This document shows, in pieces, positions 1 to 7,576 of a stretch of 64,000 nucleotides of DNA. A program made the position numbers and the translations under genes. The DNA comes from Acinetobacter vivianii. GTDB lineage: Bacteria > Pseudomonadota > Gammaproteobacteria > Pseudomonadales > Moraxellaceae. Location of the stretch: the NCBI RefSeq assembly GCF_014635885.1, contig NZ_BMDR01000001.1, positions 310,001 to 374,000 on the forward strand, given 5' to 3'. A model generated the notes under the pieces. It was given only the letters and a program-made list of their open reading frames with translations. It did not search any database and was not told where the DNA came from. Positions within the stretch are counted from its first letter, which is position 1; the number at the start of each line of letters is the position of its first letter.

Positions 1-2
1 TT

Positions 3-233
3 TCTGCTAGAGAAACGAACTCAATGCGCTCCTCTGGTGAGCTGGTTAATGTGGGGGATCGAGAAAGCGACTTGCTGAGAAAAATGGGAAAATCTTACCC
101 GAGATATTTTATTCACAGAGAAGGACGTCGCTCATGTGAGGCAACAGAGTATGTATATGAAATTGATATGCAAATTTATACAGTTCTGGTCTGTAACGGG
201 AAGATTTTTAGAATTGATGTGAATAATAAATAA
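3..233 (+). CDS. Small DUF2845-like protein, 5' end off window
   Basis: The frame is open to the left edge, so the gene probably starts outside the window; an internal ATG lies at 24. The visible 77 residues contain a GD-x4-DLL-x-KMG stretch and a second Cys near the C-terminus (VLVCNGKIFRIDV). This pattern resembles small secreted DUF2845-type proteins, which usually begin with a signal peptide that would lie in the missing part. The function is unknown. The family call is by eye only. Confidence 0.5.
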   Translation, partial: SARETNSMRSSGELVNVGDRESDLLRKMGKSYPRYFIHREGRRSCEATEYVYEIDMQIYTVLVCNGKIFRIDVNNK

Positions 234-269
234 GATAAACTCAAAGCCTAAACCGAGTTCCATTCACAG

Positions 270-848
270 GTGATTGCTATTTCAAATCCACAGAGCTCTA
301 TAGACGCTTTAATTATCGTTGATATGCAAAAAGCTTTTGTATCAGGTGCAGATGCCGTACCTGCATCCGAGCAATTGATTGTTTCAATTGGTACTTTAAT
401 TACTAAGGCGAGGGCTGTGCACGCACCAATAATTTTTCTGCAAAATGACGGAGAAGTTGGGACGGCAGATGAGCCTTATCAAGTGGGTTGGGAGTTATTC
501 TTTGCTCCTGAGCCTCATGAGTTCGTGGTACGAAAAAGTGAGGACAATGGTTTTGAGGGAACATCACTCCAGCACATTTTAGATGATCTTAGAGTTCAGT
601 CTTTAGTCATCTGTGGTGTTTTATCAGAAATGTGTGTGGCTGCAACAGCACGTGCTGCCTTAACACGAGGTTATGCAGTGTTGTTACCACATGATGCCCA
701 TGCCACATATGATGTTCCCGCAGGACCAGGATCGGAAGCTGTACCAGCTGCTATGGCGGCTAGAGCAGCCGAGTGGTCGCTGGGTGATGAGATTATGATT
801 TGTGCATCAGTGGATGAGGTGGGTTTTATCAAAAGCAACGATTATTAA
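270..848 (+). CDS. Isochorismatase-family cysteine hydrolase
   Basis: A 192-aa protein with the isochorismatase/nicotinamidase fold. The Asp-Lys-Cys triad is visible: D18 in IIVDMQKAF, K89 in VVRKSEDNGF and C122 in GVLSEMCVAATARAA. Such enzymes hydrolyse amide or vinyl-ether bonds in small molecules such as nicotinamide, N-carbamoyl compounds or isochorismate. The substrate cannot be told from sequence. The start is GTG at 270, since an in-frame stop lies at 249; the Shine-Dalgarno is weak. It stands alone between a small gene and a convergent RDD gene. Confidence 0.85.
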   Translation: MIAISNPQSSIDALIIVDMQKAFVSGADAVPASEQLIVSIGTLITKARAVHAPIIFLQNDGEVGTADEPYQVGWELFFAPEPHEFVVRKSEDNGFEGTSLQHILDDLRVQSLVICGVLSEMCVAATARAALTRGYAVLLPHDAHATYDVPAGPGSEAVPAAMAARAAEWSLGDEIMICASVDEVGFIKSNDY

Positions 849-941
849 ACATAAGCAGATGAAAAAATTAAAATTAACAGATTATCATTCGTCCATTTAT
901 TGACTCTTTAAAGTTAATATCACTCAATAGCTTACAAATTC

Positions 942-1514
942 TTATTTTGCATATGCTTTTTTTATGACTACTGTACCTGCCATAAAGTCATGAATAGCCC
1001 GTTTTCTTTTATTAAAAAGTAAAACAATAAATTCACTCCACCACCAAATTTGGCTTAGGGTACTCACCAAGCTATACCAAGCTGGATATAAAAGAAGAAT
1101 GTATTTAGCTCGATCAGTAAAACCTGCATTTAAGTATATTTCTGGATCAGCATATTTCAATGCAATAAGTTGAGCTGTAACTGCGATCAAAGAAAGACAG
1201 ATCTCGACGGAAGATCTTAATAAAGCTTGTTTAAGGTTAATCTGAGTTCCATCAGGACATGTGATTTTTATACCAACCGCCATTTTTCCGAGAGTAGCTC
1301 CAAATCGGTAATGGAAGTAAATGACATAAGCAGAAAATAATAAGCTTGAAACAACTAATGTGATCATTGAGCTGGTTATCGATATACTTTGAGTAATATG
1401 GACGATAAACATTAGAGGAATCATTAATAGTGAGTCCATAATAGCAGCGGCTAGACGTTTCCAAAATCCTGCATAGACTTTGTGATTATCTATTTCAATT
1501 GGTAAGAAATCCAT
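942..1514 (-). CDS. RDD-family membrane protein
   Basis: A 190-aa protein that opens with YAGFWKRLAAAIMDSLLMIPL, the typical first helix of RDD proteins (Arg and Asp around the first TM). Further hydrophobic segments and the C-terminal KRKRAIHDFMAGTVVI block follow, as in the family. It is an inner-membrane protein of unknown transport or regulatory role. The ATG is preceded by a strong GAGGGG. Before prophage integration it would have lain about 100 bp downstream of the terminator of the dehydrogenase gene now at 44304-45176, on the same strand. Confidence 0.85.
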   Translation of the reverse strand: MDFLPIEIDNHKVYAGFWKRLAAAIMDSLLMIPLMFIVHITQSISITSSMITLVVSSLLFSAYVIYFHYRFGATLGKMAVGIKITCPDGTQINLKQALLRSSVEICLSLIAVTAQLIALKYADPEIYLNAGFTDRAKYILLLYPAWYSLVSTLSQIWWWSEFIVLLFNKRKRAIHDFMAGTVVIKKAYAK

Positions 1515-1612
1515 TTTCCCCTCAAAATAATATTATAAGTTAATATGGAAAATTATAATTAAATCAATATTTTTTAATAGACTTGCTTTGATATTAAGCA
1601 ATACGTTTATCT

Positions 1613-1637
1613 AAAAAAACCGCTCTTTCGAGCGGTT
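1613..1637 (-). terminator. Displaced terminator of the attB dehydrogenase gene
   Basis: On the minus strand AACCGCTC-loop-GAGCGGTT (8-bp stem, 4-nt loop) is followed by seven T. There is no T-run on the other side, so it works leftward. No leftward gene ends just before it now. It lies 12 nt beyond the stop codon carried in attL, where the dehydrogenase gene would have ended before integration. Confidence 0.85.
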
Positions 1638-1649
1638 CTAAATATTCTC

Positions 1650-1678
1650 TTATTTCAGCGTAATTTTACTCCATGATT
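1650..1678. repeat. attL, 29-bp prophage attachment core
   Basis: A perfect 29-bp match to 44304-44332 in direct orientation; the flanking bases differ on both sides. It reads TTATTTCAGC...CCATGATT and carries, on the minus strand, the last 8 codons and stop of the dehydrogenase at 44304. The gene-free stretch 1515-1863 holds only this site, the terminator at 1613-1637 and an AT-rich leader before the integrase, where integrase arm sites might lie. Confidence 0.93.
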
Positions 1679-1863
1679 AATATCTATAATACGTAAAATC
1701 TTTATATATCAATGGTTTTTATAAATTAGCATAAAAAACATATAATTATGATAATTTTTATTTAGCTTTATTGCACTTGGTTTTGCTCTTTATTGCTTTT
1801 TTTATAAGTTTTTTTACGCCTTGATTTACGCCACAATTGTTTTGACAGTTTAAGGTGTAAAAA

Positions 1864-3015
1864 ATGGGTACAGTTACATTAAGAGAAAGCGCCAATGGTA
1901 CGGTTAAATACCGAGCCGAAATTCGCATCAATCGTAAGGGCTTGCCATCATATAAGGAAAGCAAAACCTTTACATCTAAAAAGATAGCAAAAAACTGGCT
2001 CATCAAAAGAGAAGCTGAGATTGAGCAAAATCCAGAAATATTATTGAATAAAGGTATTGCTACAGCTGACTATACGTTAAAGCAAGCAATAGATAAATAT
2101 CTTGAAGAGGTTGAAAATGTCTATTGCAGATCAAAAATAATTTCCTTGAAACGGCTTAAAAAATTTCCACTTGCGAAGTGCAAAATTCAAAATCTTACCT
2201 CAGAGCAAATATCCAATCATGTTAAATTGCGTAGGAGAGGATGTGAAGAATTGGGTTATCTACCAAACAAGCCTATTTCAGTTCAAACAGAAATGCTTGT
2301 GATTAGAAGTGTGTTGGTACACGCATCGGTTATGTGGAATATACCAGTTGACCTTAATACATTCGACCGTGTCACTGCTCAGATGAGAAAAACAAGACAG
2401 TTGGTTATAAGTTCATCGCGAGATAGACTTCCTACAGCTAAGGAACTACTAAAATTAACTAAGTATTTTTATGAGAAATGGAAAAAGAAAACTATAGCTA
2501 ATACTTACCCAATGCACTTGCTAATGTGGTTTGCTATTTTTTCTTGCAGACGTATTTCCGAAATTTGTAGATTGGATTTGGATGACGATGATAGCTATAA
2601 CCAATCATGGCTTGTTAAGGACTTAAAAAACCCGAGAGGTTCAAGAGGTAATAATAAAGAGTTTAATGTCCTTGATCCATGCAGGACTATTATAGAAATC
2701 GCAAAACGTCCTGAGTATAGAAATCGCATGTTAGAATTAGGGTATAGCGACAAGCTACTTTTCCCAGTGAATGTAAATACTTTGGCAGCAGAATTTAGAA
2801 AGGCATGTAAATTTCTAGGGATCGATGATTTAAAATTTCACGACCTGCGTCATGAGGGATGCACACGACTTGCTGAACAGGGTTTCACAATACCTCAGTT
2901 GCAGCAAGTCAGTTTACATGAATCATGGAAATGTCTACAAATATATGTATCTGTAAAAAAACGGAAAGATACGCCTCAGATTGAAGATGTGCTACATCTT
3001 ATCGGTGAAACGTAG
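1864..3015 (+). CDS. int: Tyrosine recombinase, phage integrase
   Basis: A 383-aa site-specific recombinase that would integrate and excise the prophage at the 29-bp core. The N-terminal half is an arm/core-binding region. Catalytic residues are visible in the C-terminal half: R230 (CRRISEIC), H326-x2-R329 (HDLRH), H352 (SLHESW) and nucleophile Y361. The ATG has AAGG upstream. It lies 185 bp inside attL, as expected for a lambdoid integrase. Its last 17 bp overlap the convergent PrtN-like gene. Confidence 0.95.
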   Translation: MGTVTLRESANGTVKYRAEIRINRKGLPSYKESKTFTSKKIAKNWLIKREAEIEQNPEILLNKGIATADYTLKQAIDKYLEEVENVYCRSKIISLKRLKKFPLAKCKIQNLTSEQISNHVKLRRRGCEELGYLPNKPISVQTEMLVIRSVLVHASVMWNIPVDLNTFDRVTAQMRKTRQLVISSSRDRLPTAKELLKLTKYFYEKWKKKTIANTYPMHLLMWFAIFSCRRISEICRLDLDDDDSYNQSWLVKDLKNPRGSRGNNKEFNVLDPCRTIIEIAKRPEYRNRMLELGYSDKLLFPVNVNTLAAEFRKACKFLGIDDLKFHDLRHEGCTRLAEQGFTIPQLQQVSLHESWKCLQIYVSVKKRKDTPQIEDVLHLIGET

Positions 3016-3268
3016 CGTAGTCTTTTAATGCCATTTCATGGCGTTTATTAATCATCACAGCCAATTCACTAATATGTACAAAGTAGGGAGATTTTTGGCT
3101 TCCATCTAATCTAAAACAAGGGAAAGGGAATTCCTGTTTATTAGCACGCTCATAAACTACTTTTTTAGTGAGGTGAGGATAGTAGTCTTGACAAACATCA
3201 TCAAGCTGAACAACTAGGGCTCTATACTTCATAAATAAGTAATCTTCAGTTGATAGCTGCATACCCAT
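2999..3268 (-). CDS. PrtN-like (pyocin activator family) regulator
   Basis: An 89-aa protein with the layout of the pyocin activator PrtN family: VCQDYYPHLTKKVVYERANK, then FPFPCFRLDGSQKSPYFVH and a final helix. PrtN in Pseudomonas activates pyocin genes; here the position beside int suggests an excisionase-like or early regulatory role, which is inference. The start ATG at 3268 has GGAGG six bases upstream; a longer GTG form from 3286 would contain the Shine-Dalgarno inside the coding region. The 3' end overlaps int by 17 bp, tail to tail. Confidence 0.75.
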   Translation of the reverse strand: MGMQLSTEDYLFMKYRALVVQLDDVCQDYYPHLTKKVVYERANKQEFPFPCFRLDGSQKSPYFVHISELAVMINKRHEMALKDYATFHR

Positions 3269-3270
3269 AT

Positions 3271-3351
3271 CTATCCTCCAAAACACACATCTTCAGCAAG
3301 ATCACAATAGTGCTCATACTGACGCTCTACATCACCTATAAAGTCAATCAT
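3271..3351 (-). CDS. Predicted 26-aa leftward-operon microprotein
   Basis: A small frame, MIDFIGDVERQYEHYC...CFGG, whose ATG overlaps the stop of the upstream gene as ATGATTGA, suggesting translational coupling. AGGGG lies upstream of the ATG, and its stop is two bases before the PrtN-like start. It is acidic with two Cys and no known family. The Shine-Dalgarno and packing between two genes are the only support. Confidence 0.4.
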   Translation of the reverse strand: MIDFIGDVERQYEHYCDLAEDVCFGG

Positions 3352-3640
3352 AATTTCCACCCCTTGCTGCTTCTACATCATCATTCTCCAAAAACGTTGT
3401 GTCATTCCACCAATTTTTATTGTCTTGAAGATACTTAGTGTGATCTTCTTGAGATCCGTTCCATTCTTCCAAAGTGATCGCATCTGCAATTGATTGCCCT
3501 ACAGTATGGAATACCTGCAAAGCTTCTTTCTTAAGTCGATGGACCAACTGCTTACCAATCTTTTTGGTAGGAACTGGGTGCAAAAGCTCTGAATCTGGTT
3601 CTTCTGGAATATTTACTGCCCATAGGTTTTCAATTTTCAT
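3344..3640 (-). CDS. Phage protein of unknown function
   Basis: A 98-aa soluble, acidic protein (MKIENLWAVNIPEEPDSE...) with a basic central helix (KKIGKQLVHRLKKEALQVF) and an Asp/Asn/Trp-rich C-terminus. I do not recognise it. The start chosen is ATG at 3640 with GGAG eight bases upstream; longer forms starting at 3700 or 3712 would overlap the zinc-ribbon gene in another frame. It lies in the leftward early operon between that gene and the 26-aa frame. Confidence 0.65.
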   Translation of the reverse strand: MKIENLWAVNIPEEPDSELLHPVPTKKIGKQLVHRLKKEALQVFHTVGQSIADAITLEEWNGSQEDHTKYLQDNKNWWNDTTFLENDDVEAARGGNYD

Positions 3641-3644
3641 GTAT

Positions 3645-3782
3645 TCAGCTCCAACAATGGCCGCAATTACGACATTCTGCTTGGAGGCCAGGGCCTGCAT
3701 GGTTTGCTCCAAATGAAATCAGACTACTTCCACATTTAGGACATTGAATATTTGAATTAAATTCAATACTGGTGATTTTCAC
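3645..3782 (-). CDS. 45-aa zinc-ribbon protein
   Basis: A small frame with CPKCGSSLISFGAN and, 15 residues on, ECRNCGHCW: two CxxC knuckles (C14, C17, C37, C40, plus C43). This is a four-Cys zinc ribbon like the small restriction-alleviation/Com-type proteins of phages. It starts at GTG 3782, which overlaps the stop of the preceding 31-aa frame; GGAG lies nine bases upstream. It sits in the leftward early operon. Function is unknown; nucleic-acid or protein binding is the general expectation for the fold. Confidence 0.7.
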   Translation of the reverse strand: MKITSIEFNSNIQCPKCGSSLISFGANHAGPGLQAECRNCGHCWS

Positions 3783-3874
3783 TTTATTTTTCTCCAGGTG
3801 GCTTCTTTTAACTTTGCATTGGCTACGTGGGCCAGAATTTCAGATTCATTCACATTATCGAAAATGTGCGCCAT
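3779..3874 (-). CDS. Predicted 31-aa leftward-operon microprotein
   Basis: MAHIFDNVNESEILAHVANA... then a basic C-terminus ending RKIK. A G-rich ribosome site (GGGGG) lies seven bases before the ATG. The stop overlaps the GTG start of the zinc-ribbon gene. No family is recognised. A perfect hairpin (3881-3903) covers part of its ribosome site. Confidence 0.5.
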   Translation of the reverse strand: MAHIFDNVNESEILAHVANAKLKEATWRKIK

Positions 3875-3880
3875 GTTGCC

Positions 3881-3903
3881 CCCGAACACTGTTAGTGTTC
3901 GGG
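3881..3903. promoter_or_regulatory. Perfect hairpin next to a ribosome site
   Basis: CCCGAACACT-3 nt-AGTGTTCGGG, a 10-bp perfect inverted repeat. There is no T-run on either side, so it is not a standard intrinsic terminator. In leftward mRNA it ends only six bases before the ATG at 3874 and takes up G residues of the likely Shine-Dalgarno, so it could limit translation of the distal genes. A protein operator is the alternative. Confidence 0.5.
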
Positions 3904-3924
3904 TGATGGTGGAATAGTTGAATT

Positions 3925-5007
3925 TCAAGATGCCTGGCCCTCATCGTTGGCTGCACTTTCAAGCTGTAGGCGGCGGGTATTAACGATGCGCATCATGTCT
4001 GGCTGTGCAATCGGATCTAGTCCGCCAACATCTATTTCAAGTGCATCCAAAGTTGTAAGATCTGGGGCAGTCTGGATCTTCACCATTAATGATGGTTCAG
4101 CTTTAGATTGAGTATTTTGGAACTCTTGCAAGCGGCGGCTGATAGCGCGTAACAATGGTTGACGTTGGTCTTCTGTCCATGACTTTGTATAGCGGACGAG
4201 GGCATTAGCTTCCTCAGGTGTTTTAGTCTCAGGAAGTCTTGCGAGCAATTCTTGCAATTGGCCATTCCATGCTGCAGTCTCTGCTTTTACCTTGTCAAAG
4301 TAATGTCCACCTTCATTCGGGATGATGATTTCTGGTGATTCTGGCTCTAATTCTGTTAGAGCGGGAATGCATGCAGCTAATAATTCCAATTTTGCAGACT
4401 TGGCAGTATTGATAGCTTGAATTTGATCATCATTAAAACCGAACTGTTCGATACCAGAACAAACTGTTTCAACCTCATCGGCATCAACACAAGTAGCGAT
4501 GGCATCAAGAATTACATCTTTATGCGCTTCGATTTCCTTTGCAGTAGGGCGTTTACTTGTCTGTTTTTTCTTGGTGTCAGGTACTTCATTAACTGGCAAT
4601 GCTAGATCCAAACCTAAAAAGGTGTGATAGGCCTGCATCTGAAGTTTTGCATTTTCCTCGTCACGCTGGACTACACCACAACGAATGAAATTCATCACAT
4701 CAGAGCTATTATTAAATTTAGTCTTGTGGATTTCAGCACATGGGAAAATACAGACATAGATCTCTTGACCTTTTTCTAGTTCATCGATTGTGCATGGCTT
4801 GGTGAATTTAATCCCAGCCAATTCCAACATTTCTAATTGAATGCAAAATTCATAATTAGGCAGACCAAAAACGGTCGCTGGCATTTGGTCCAGAGTACTG
4901 AAATCTTTATCTGCATGAAGAACACCATCACCAGCGTAACGACATAATACTGTTTTACCTTTTTGTAGAGCTGCAAAAGCCTCTTGGGCATTTAAAATAT
5001 TATTCAT
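3925..5007 (-). CDS. Recombination-module protein of unknown function
   Basis: A 360-aa protein. The N-terminal part (AQEAFAALQKGKTVLCRYAG...) resembles small phage domains that precede nuclease or annealing partners. A middle Lys/Thr-rich linker (DTKKKQTSKRPTAKEIEAHK) divides it from a helical C-terminal half with repeated acidic segments. It lies nine bases downstream of the ERF gene, so a role beside ERF in single-strand annealing is likely by context. No nuclease motif could be confirmed by eye. Confidence 0.6.
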   Translation of the reverse strand: MNNILNAQEAFAALQKGKTVLCRYAGDGVLHADKDFSTLDQMPATVFGLPNYEFCIQLEMLELAGIKFTKPCTIDELEKGQEIYVCIFPCAEIHKTKFNNSSDVMNFIRCGVVQRDEENAKLQMQAYHTFLGLDLALPVNEVPDTKKKQTSKRPTAKEIEAHKDVILDAIATCVDADEVETVCSGIEQFGFNDDQIQAINTAKSAKLELLAACIPALTELEPESPEIIIPNEGGHYFDKVKAETAAWNGQLQELLARLPETKTPEEANALVRYTKSWTEDQRQPLLRAISRRLQEFQNTQSKAEPSLMVKIQTAPDLTTLDALEIDVGGLDPIAQPDMMRIVNTRRLQLESAANDEGQAS

Positions 5008-5016
5008 AGCCGTGTC

Positions 5017-5778
5017 CTAGTGATGCATCTGGTTGTTTTGTTGATTTTGAACTTGCGAAGGCATTGGTAATTCCCAGCCTTGTTGGTCGGCACGTGCTTG
5101 GCATGCCTTTCTGATACCGGCATAAAAATTAGTGCCGTTAAACGTACTCAATGCCTTTTCTAAAGTAGCGGGCTTATTCGCTTTGCTGATAGATACCAAG
5201 GCATCTTGAAAACGCTGGCCCATAGACTTTTGAACAAGCTGATTCTGTTGCTGAGATGTGTTTTGGTTTTGTTGGTAATTCCCGCGCTGGTTATTCTGGC
5301 CATTCGCATTTTGTTGATTTTGGCCTCTGCTTTGCTGGTTATTTTGACCTTGTGCACCAGTTTGTTGCTGGTAGGCATCAGTATCAGCATCTTGGGTATC
5401 ATCAATTAGGAATAAGCCATTTAATGCATATTTACGAGCATAAGAACTTGATGCACCAAAAGTTTGAGCAACATCCATTCCTTTTTTATTGATGTCTACA
5501 CCAGCATGGGCAGTTACAACTATTTGTTTACCAGTAGCATCTGTAAATACAGCTTTGGCAGTAAGGACCACAACAGATCCGATCTCTTGAACTTCATCTG
5601 TAAGGACCAGACTTGCACCGTGTTGTGCTAAGTATGGTTTAACGCCCTCAAGAATGTCCTCAAGGCTGCGGTAATGAAAGTTACCAAATTTGTTGAATTT
5701 GCTCTTTGGTGCTTTTAATTCTTGCTGAATGGTGCTTAACACATCCAATTCAGCAGACTGATTTTGTTGTTGTGACAT
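5017..5778 (-). CDS. erf: ERF-family single-strand annealing protein
   Basis: A 253-aa protein. Residues about 10-150 carry the ERF core: LSTIQQELKAPKSKFNKFG, YRSLEDILEGVKPYL and GMDVAQTFGASSSYARKYAL, followed by LFLIDDTQDAD. A long Gln/Asn-rich linker (about residues 140-195) leads to a short C-terminal domain. ERF proteins anneal complementary single strands and promote phage recombination or circularisation. The start ATG at 5778 has AAGGGG upstream; a longer version would run into the neighbouring gene. Part of the leftward early operon. Confidence 0.9.
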   Translation of the reverse strand: MSQQQNQSAELDVLSTIQQELKAPKSKFNKFGNFHYRSLEDILEGVKPYLAQHGASLVLTDEVQEIGSVVVLTAKAVFTDATGKQIVVTAHAGVDINKKGMDVAQTFGASSSYARKYALNGLFLIDDTQDADTDAYQQQTGAQGQNNQQSRGQNQQNANGQNNQRGNYQQNQNTSQQQNQLVQKSMGQRFQDALVSISKANKPATLEKALSTFNGTNFYAGIRKACQARADQQGWELPMPSQVQNQQNNQMHH

Positions 5779-5788
5779 GACAATCCCC

Positions 5789-6166
5789 TTAATTAGATCG
5801 TGCGTTGTGGTAAGCGGTGCGCTGGTTTGCGCTATAACGTGATGTTTGGCTGTTACGTGCATTACGTTCCTTAGAACGTTGTTCATTAATGGCACGTTTT
5901 AATTCACGCTTAACCCAAGGAATAGACAGTTCATCCGTGGTAATTTGACGAGGTTCAGAATCTTTATCGTCCTTCACTCGAACTGTGTACCAGTCGAATG
6001 CCAATTCCTGTGCACCGCCAAAAAAGTCATTATCGAAATCAGGCGTATAGTTCAAAGAAACTTTGGCCATGAAGATTTTTTTCATACCAAGGCGAACGTG
6101 GTAAAAGCCTTGCGCATCTTTAAATAAGAACTCGCGGAATGGGGTGGTATATTTAGTAATGTTCAT
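5789..6166 (-). CDS. Early phage protein of unknown function
   Basis: A 125-aa protein (MNITKYTTPFREFLFKDAQG...) with a beta-rich first half (VRLGMKKIFMAKVSLNYTPD) and a basic, helical C-terminus (KRELKRAINEQRSKERNAR). A GGGGGT ribosome site precedes the ATG at 6166, so it does not overlap the gene before it. It is placed directly upstream of ERF in the same operon. I do not recognise the family. Confidence 0.6.
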   Translation of the reverse strand: MNITKYTTPFREFLFKDAQGFYHVRLGMKKIFMAKVSLNYTPDFDNDFFGGAQELAFDWYTVRVKDDKDSEPRQITTDELSIPWVKRELKRAINEQRSKERNARNSQTSRYSANQRTAYHNARSN

Positions 6167-6168
6167 GA

Positions 6169-6624
6169 TCACCCCCGAACCATACGGTTTTTTTCGATAT
6201 GGGCCGTGATCACTGAGATCATGTTGCGGATGTCGTCAGCATTGGTGAAATCGTTATAACTGCCGCCACTTGGAGTTAAGACACGGTCAACAGCCAAGTT
6301 ATAGATAAATACAGCTTCGTCATTGCTACCAAGTTGACCGTTATCATCTGGTACCAACTTAAAATCAAAGCTTGTGTACACACGGAAGCCATCAAGATTT
6401 ACTACGGCTTGGCCAGTGCTATCAGAAGTAATTTGAACTGCTAATACGCCATATGTAGATTGCGTATTTGCATAGTTGTAAGCAGGGGCTAGATCAACTG
6501 GCTTGGTTACAAGAGCATAAGCGCCCGATAAAGTACCAGCTGTAATTGCCGCCAAAGCACATCCTTTAAGCAAAGACTTGCCAGAGACGTAGCTACGGTT
6601 GTGATTTAAAACATTTTGTTCCAT
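6169..6624 (-). CDS. First gene of leftward operon, membrane-anchored unknown
   Basis: A 151-aa protein with one hydrophobic segment near residues 17-38 (KGCALAAITAGTLSGAYALV), then a likely soluble beta-rich domain (VLAVQITSDSTGQAVVNLDG). It is the first gene after the leftward promoter, the place of N or anti-defence genes in lambdoid phages, but shows no likeness to N. The start ATG at 6624 has GAGG upstream. The product may sit in the inner membrane. Confidence 0.6.
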   Translation of the reverse strand: MEQNVLNHNRSYVSGKSLLKGCALAAITAGTLSGAYALVTKPVDLAPAYNYANTQSTYGVLAVQITSDSTGQAVVNLDGFRVYTSFDFKLVPDDNGQLGSNDEAVFIYNLAVDRVLTPSGGSYNDFTNADDIRNMISVITAHIEKNRMVRG

Positions 6625-6646
6625 AATGAACCTCATGTAAGTGAAG

Positions 6647-6684
6647 AGCCCCGTCCAGTCCGCCAAGATTTTTCGGGGCTTTTT
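6647..6684. promoter_or_regulatory. Leader hairpin of the leftward operon
   Basis: AGCCCCG and CGGGGCT arms separated by 20 nt. In leftward mRNA it lies in the roughly 70-nt leader between the promoter and the first start codon and is not followed by a T-run. On the plus strand five T follow, so it could also stop rightward transcripts. Confidence 0.45.
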
Positions 6685-6699
6685 GCCGTCTACGAGAAG

Positions 6700-6757
6700 A
6701 ATTATGCATATTTGCATTATTTAATGCAATATTTAATTATGCATATTTGCATTATTT
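6700..6757 (-). promoter_or_regulatory. Leftward promoter PL with operator copies (OL)
   Basis: A 23-bp sequence occurs twice, at 6700-6722 and 6735-6757. Each contains the palindrome ATGCA-TATT-TGCAT (6704-6717 and 6739-6752). Between them is another inverted repeat, TGCATTA-TT-TAATGCA (6713-6728). On the minus strand a promoter fits: -35 TTGCAT (6729-6724), 17-bp spacer, -10 CATAAT (6706-6701). The first operator overlaps the -10. These are the probable binding sites of the repressor at 6813-7514. Confidence 0.7.
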
Positions 6758-6812
6758 TTTTTAAAATGCATAAAAAAACCCACTATAAAAGTGGGCTAGT
6801 ACTATTTTTTTC

Positions 6813-7514
6813 TTAACTATGTCGTGTTTTCGATCTGCGTCTTGATTTATACATATAGCGTATTGAATCCACCACCTCCCCAATAAAGACACAATGTTCA
6901 TCCAATGGAATAATGTTAGGTTTAAAGTCTGGGTTTAATGCTTGTAAGTAACGAGAATTATCAGATTCAATGACTAACTTTTTAAAGGTAGCATCATCAA
7001 ATCTTCTAACAACGATGATATCTCCTGACTGCATATCTCCATAATACACATCAGGATCCACCAAAATATAATCTCCCTCAATGAATGTCGGACTATTACT
7101 AACCCCTTGAACTTTAAGATAGAAGCAATTTGTGCATTCATCTGGAAGTGGTAACCATTCTTCTATTTGGGATAAATCAACTGCAGCAACATTCGTAAAC
7201 TCACCAGCTTGCACCCACGATAATACAGGCGCTAATTTTGCGTAACCTGGTTGTAAGTTACTGGAAAAATTAATTTCTTTGGTTTTTCTACTTGTATCTT
7301 CTTTACTTAAGTCTTTTTCAAACAAGTCACCAACATCAACACCTGCCCATTTAGCAAAGGGTGCCAGAGTTGAATATCTTGGATTTTTAGTTATTCCATT
7401 CTGAATCCGAAAAAGTGTTGATTGTTCAATTTCAGGATGGCTTTTCTCAAGTTTAGTCGGGTTGGTGTCAAATTTAGTTAACAAGTATTCGATGTTCGAT
7501 TTTAAAAGACTCAT
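6813..7514 (-). CDS. CI-type repressor with S24 autocleavage domain
   Basis: A 233-aa protein. Residues 1-65 form a lambda-like HTH (IEYLLTKF...IEQSTLFRIQNG). The C-terminal S24 domain has the cleavage pair A103-G104 (WVQAGEF), nucleophile S139 (VQGVSNSPTF) and base K178 (ATFKKL). It should hold the lysogenic state and be inactivated by RecA-stimulated self-cleavage. Operators lie on both sides. The ATG at 7514 lacks a clear Shine-Dalgarno; a longer start exists in frame at 7538. Transcribed away from the Cro-like gene. Confidence 0.93.
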   Translation of the reverse strand: MSLLKSNIEYLLTKFDTNPTKLEKSHPEIEQSTLFRIQNGITKNPRYSTLAPFAKWAGVDVGDLFEKDLSKEDTSRKTKEINFSSNLQPGYAKLAPVLSWVQAGEFTNVAAVDLSQIEEWLPLPDECTNCFYLKVQGVSNSPTFIEGDYILVDPDVYYGDMQSGDIIVVRRFDDATFKKLVIESDNSRYLQALNPDFKPNIIPLDEHCVFIGEVVDSIRYMYKSRRRSKTRHS

Positions 7515-7576
7515 AAATAAGTACCAATCGGAATGCATTACTATTTTATGCAAATAATCATAATTTTTTTAAAATA

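Noticed and set aside
1614..1637. A rightward terminator for the chromosome left of attL
   Set aside because: The T-run is only on the minus strand, and no plus-strand gene ends nearby; it fits the leftward dehydrogenase before integration.
5206..5409. A hydrophobic plus-strand protein opposite the ERF gene
   Set aside because: It is the antisense reading of the Gln/Asn-rich linker, which gives Leu/Val-rich frames by composition; it has no ribosome site.
5017..5895. A 292-aa form of the ERF protein
   Set aside because: The extra N-terminus overlaps the upstream gene for over 100 bp, while ATG 5778 has a strong AAGGGG.
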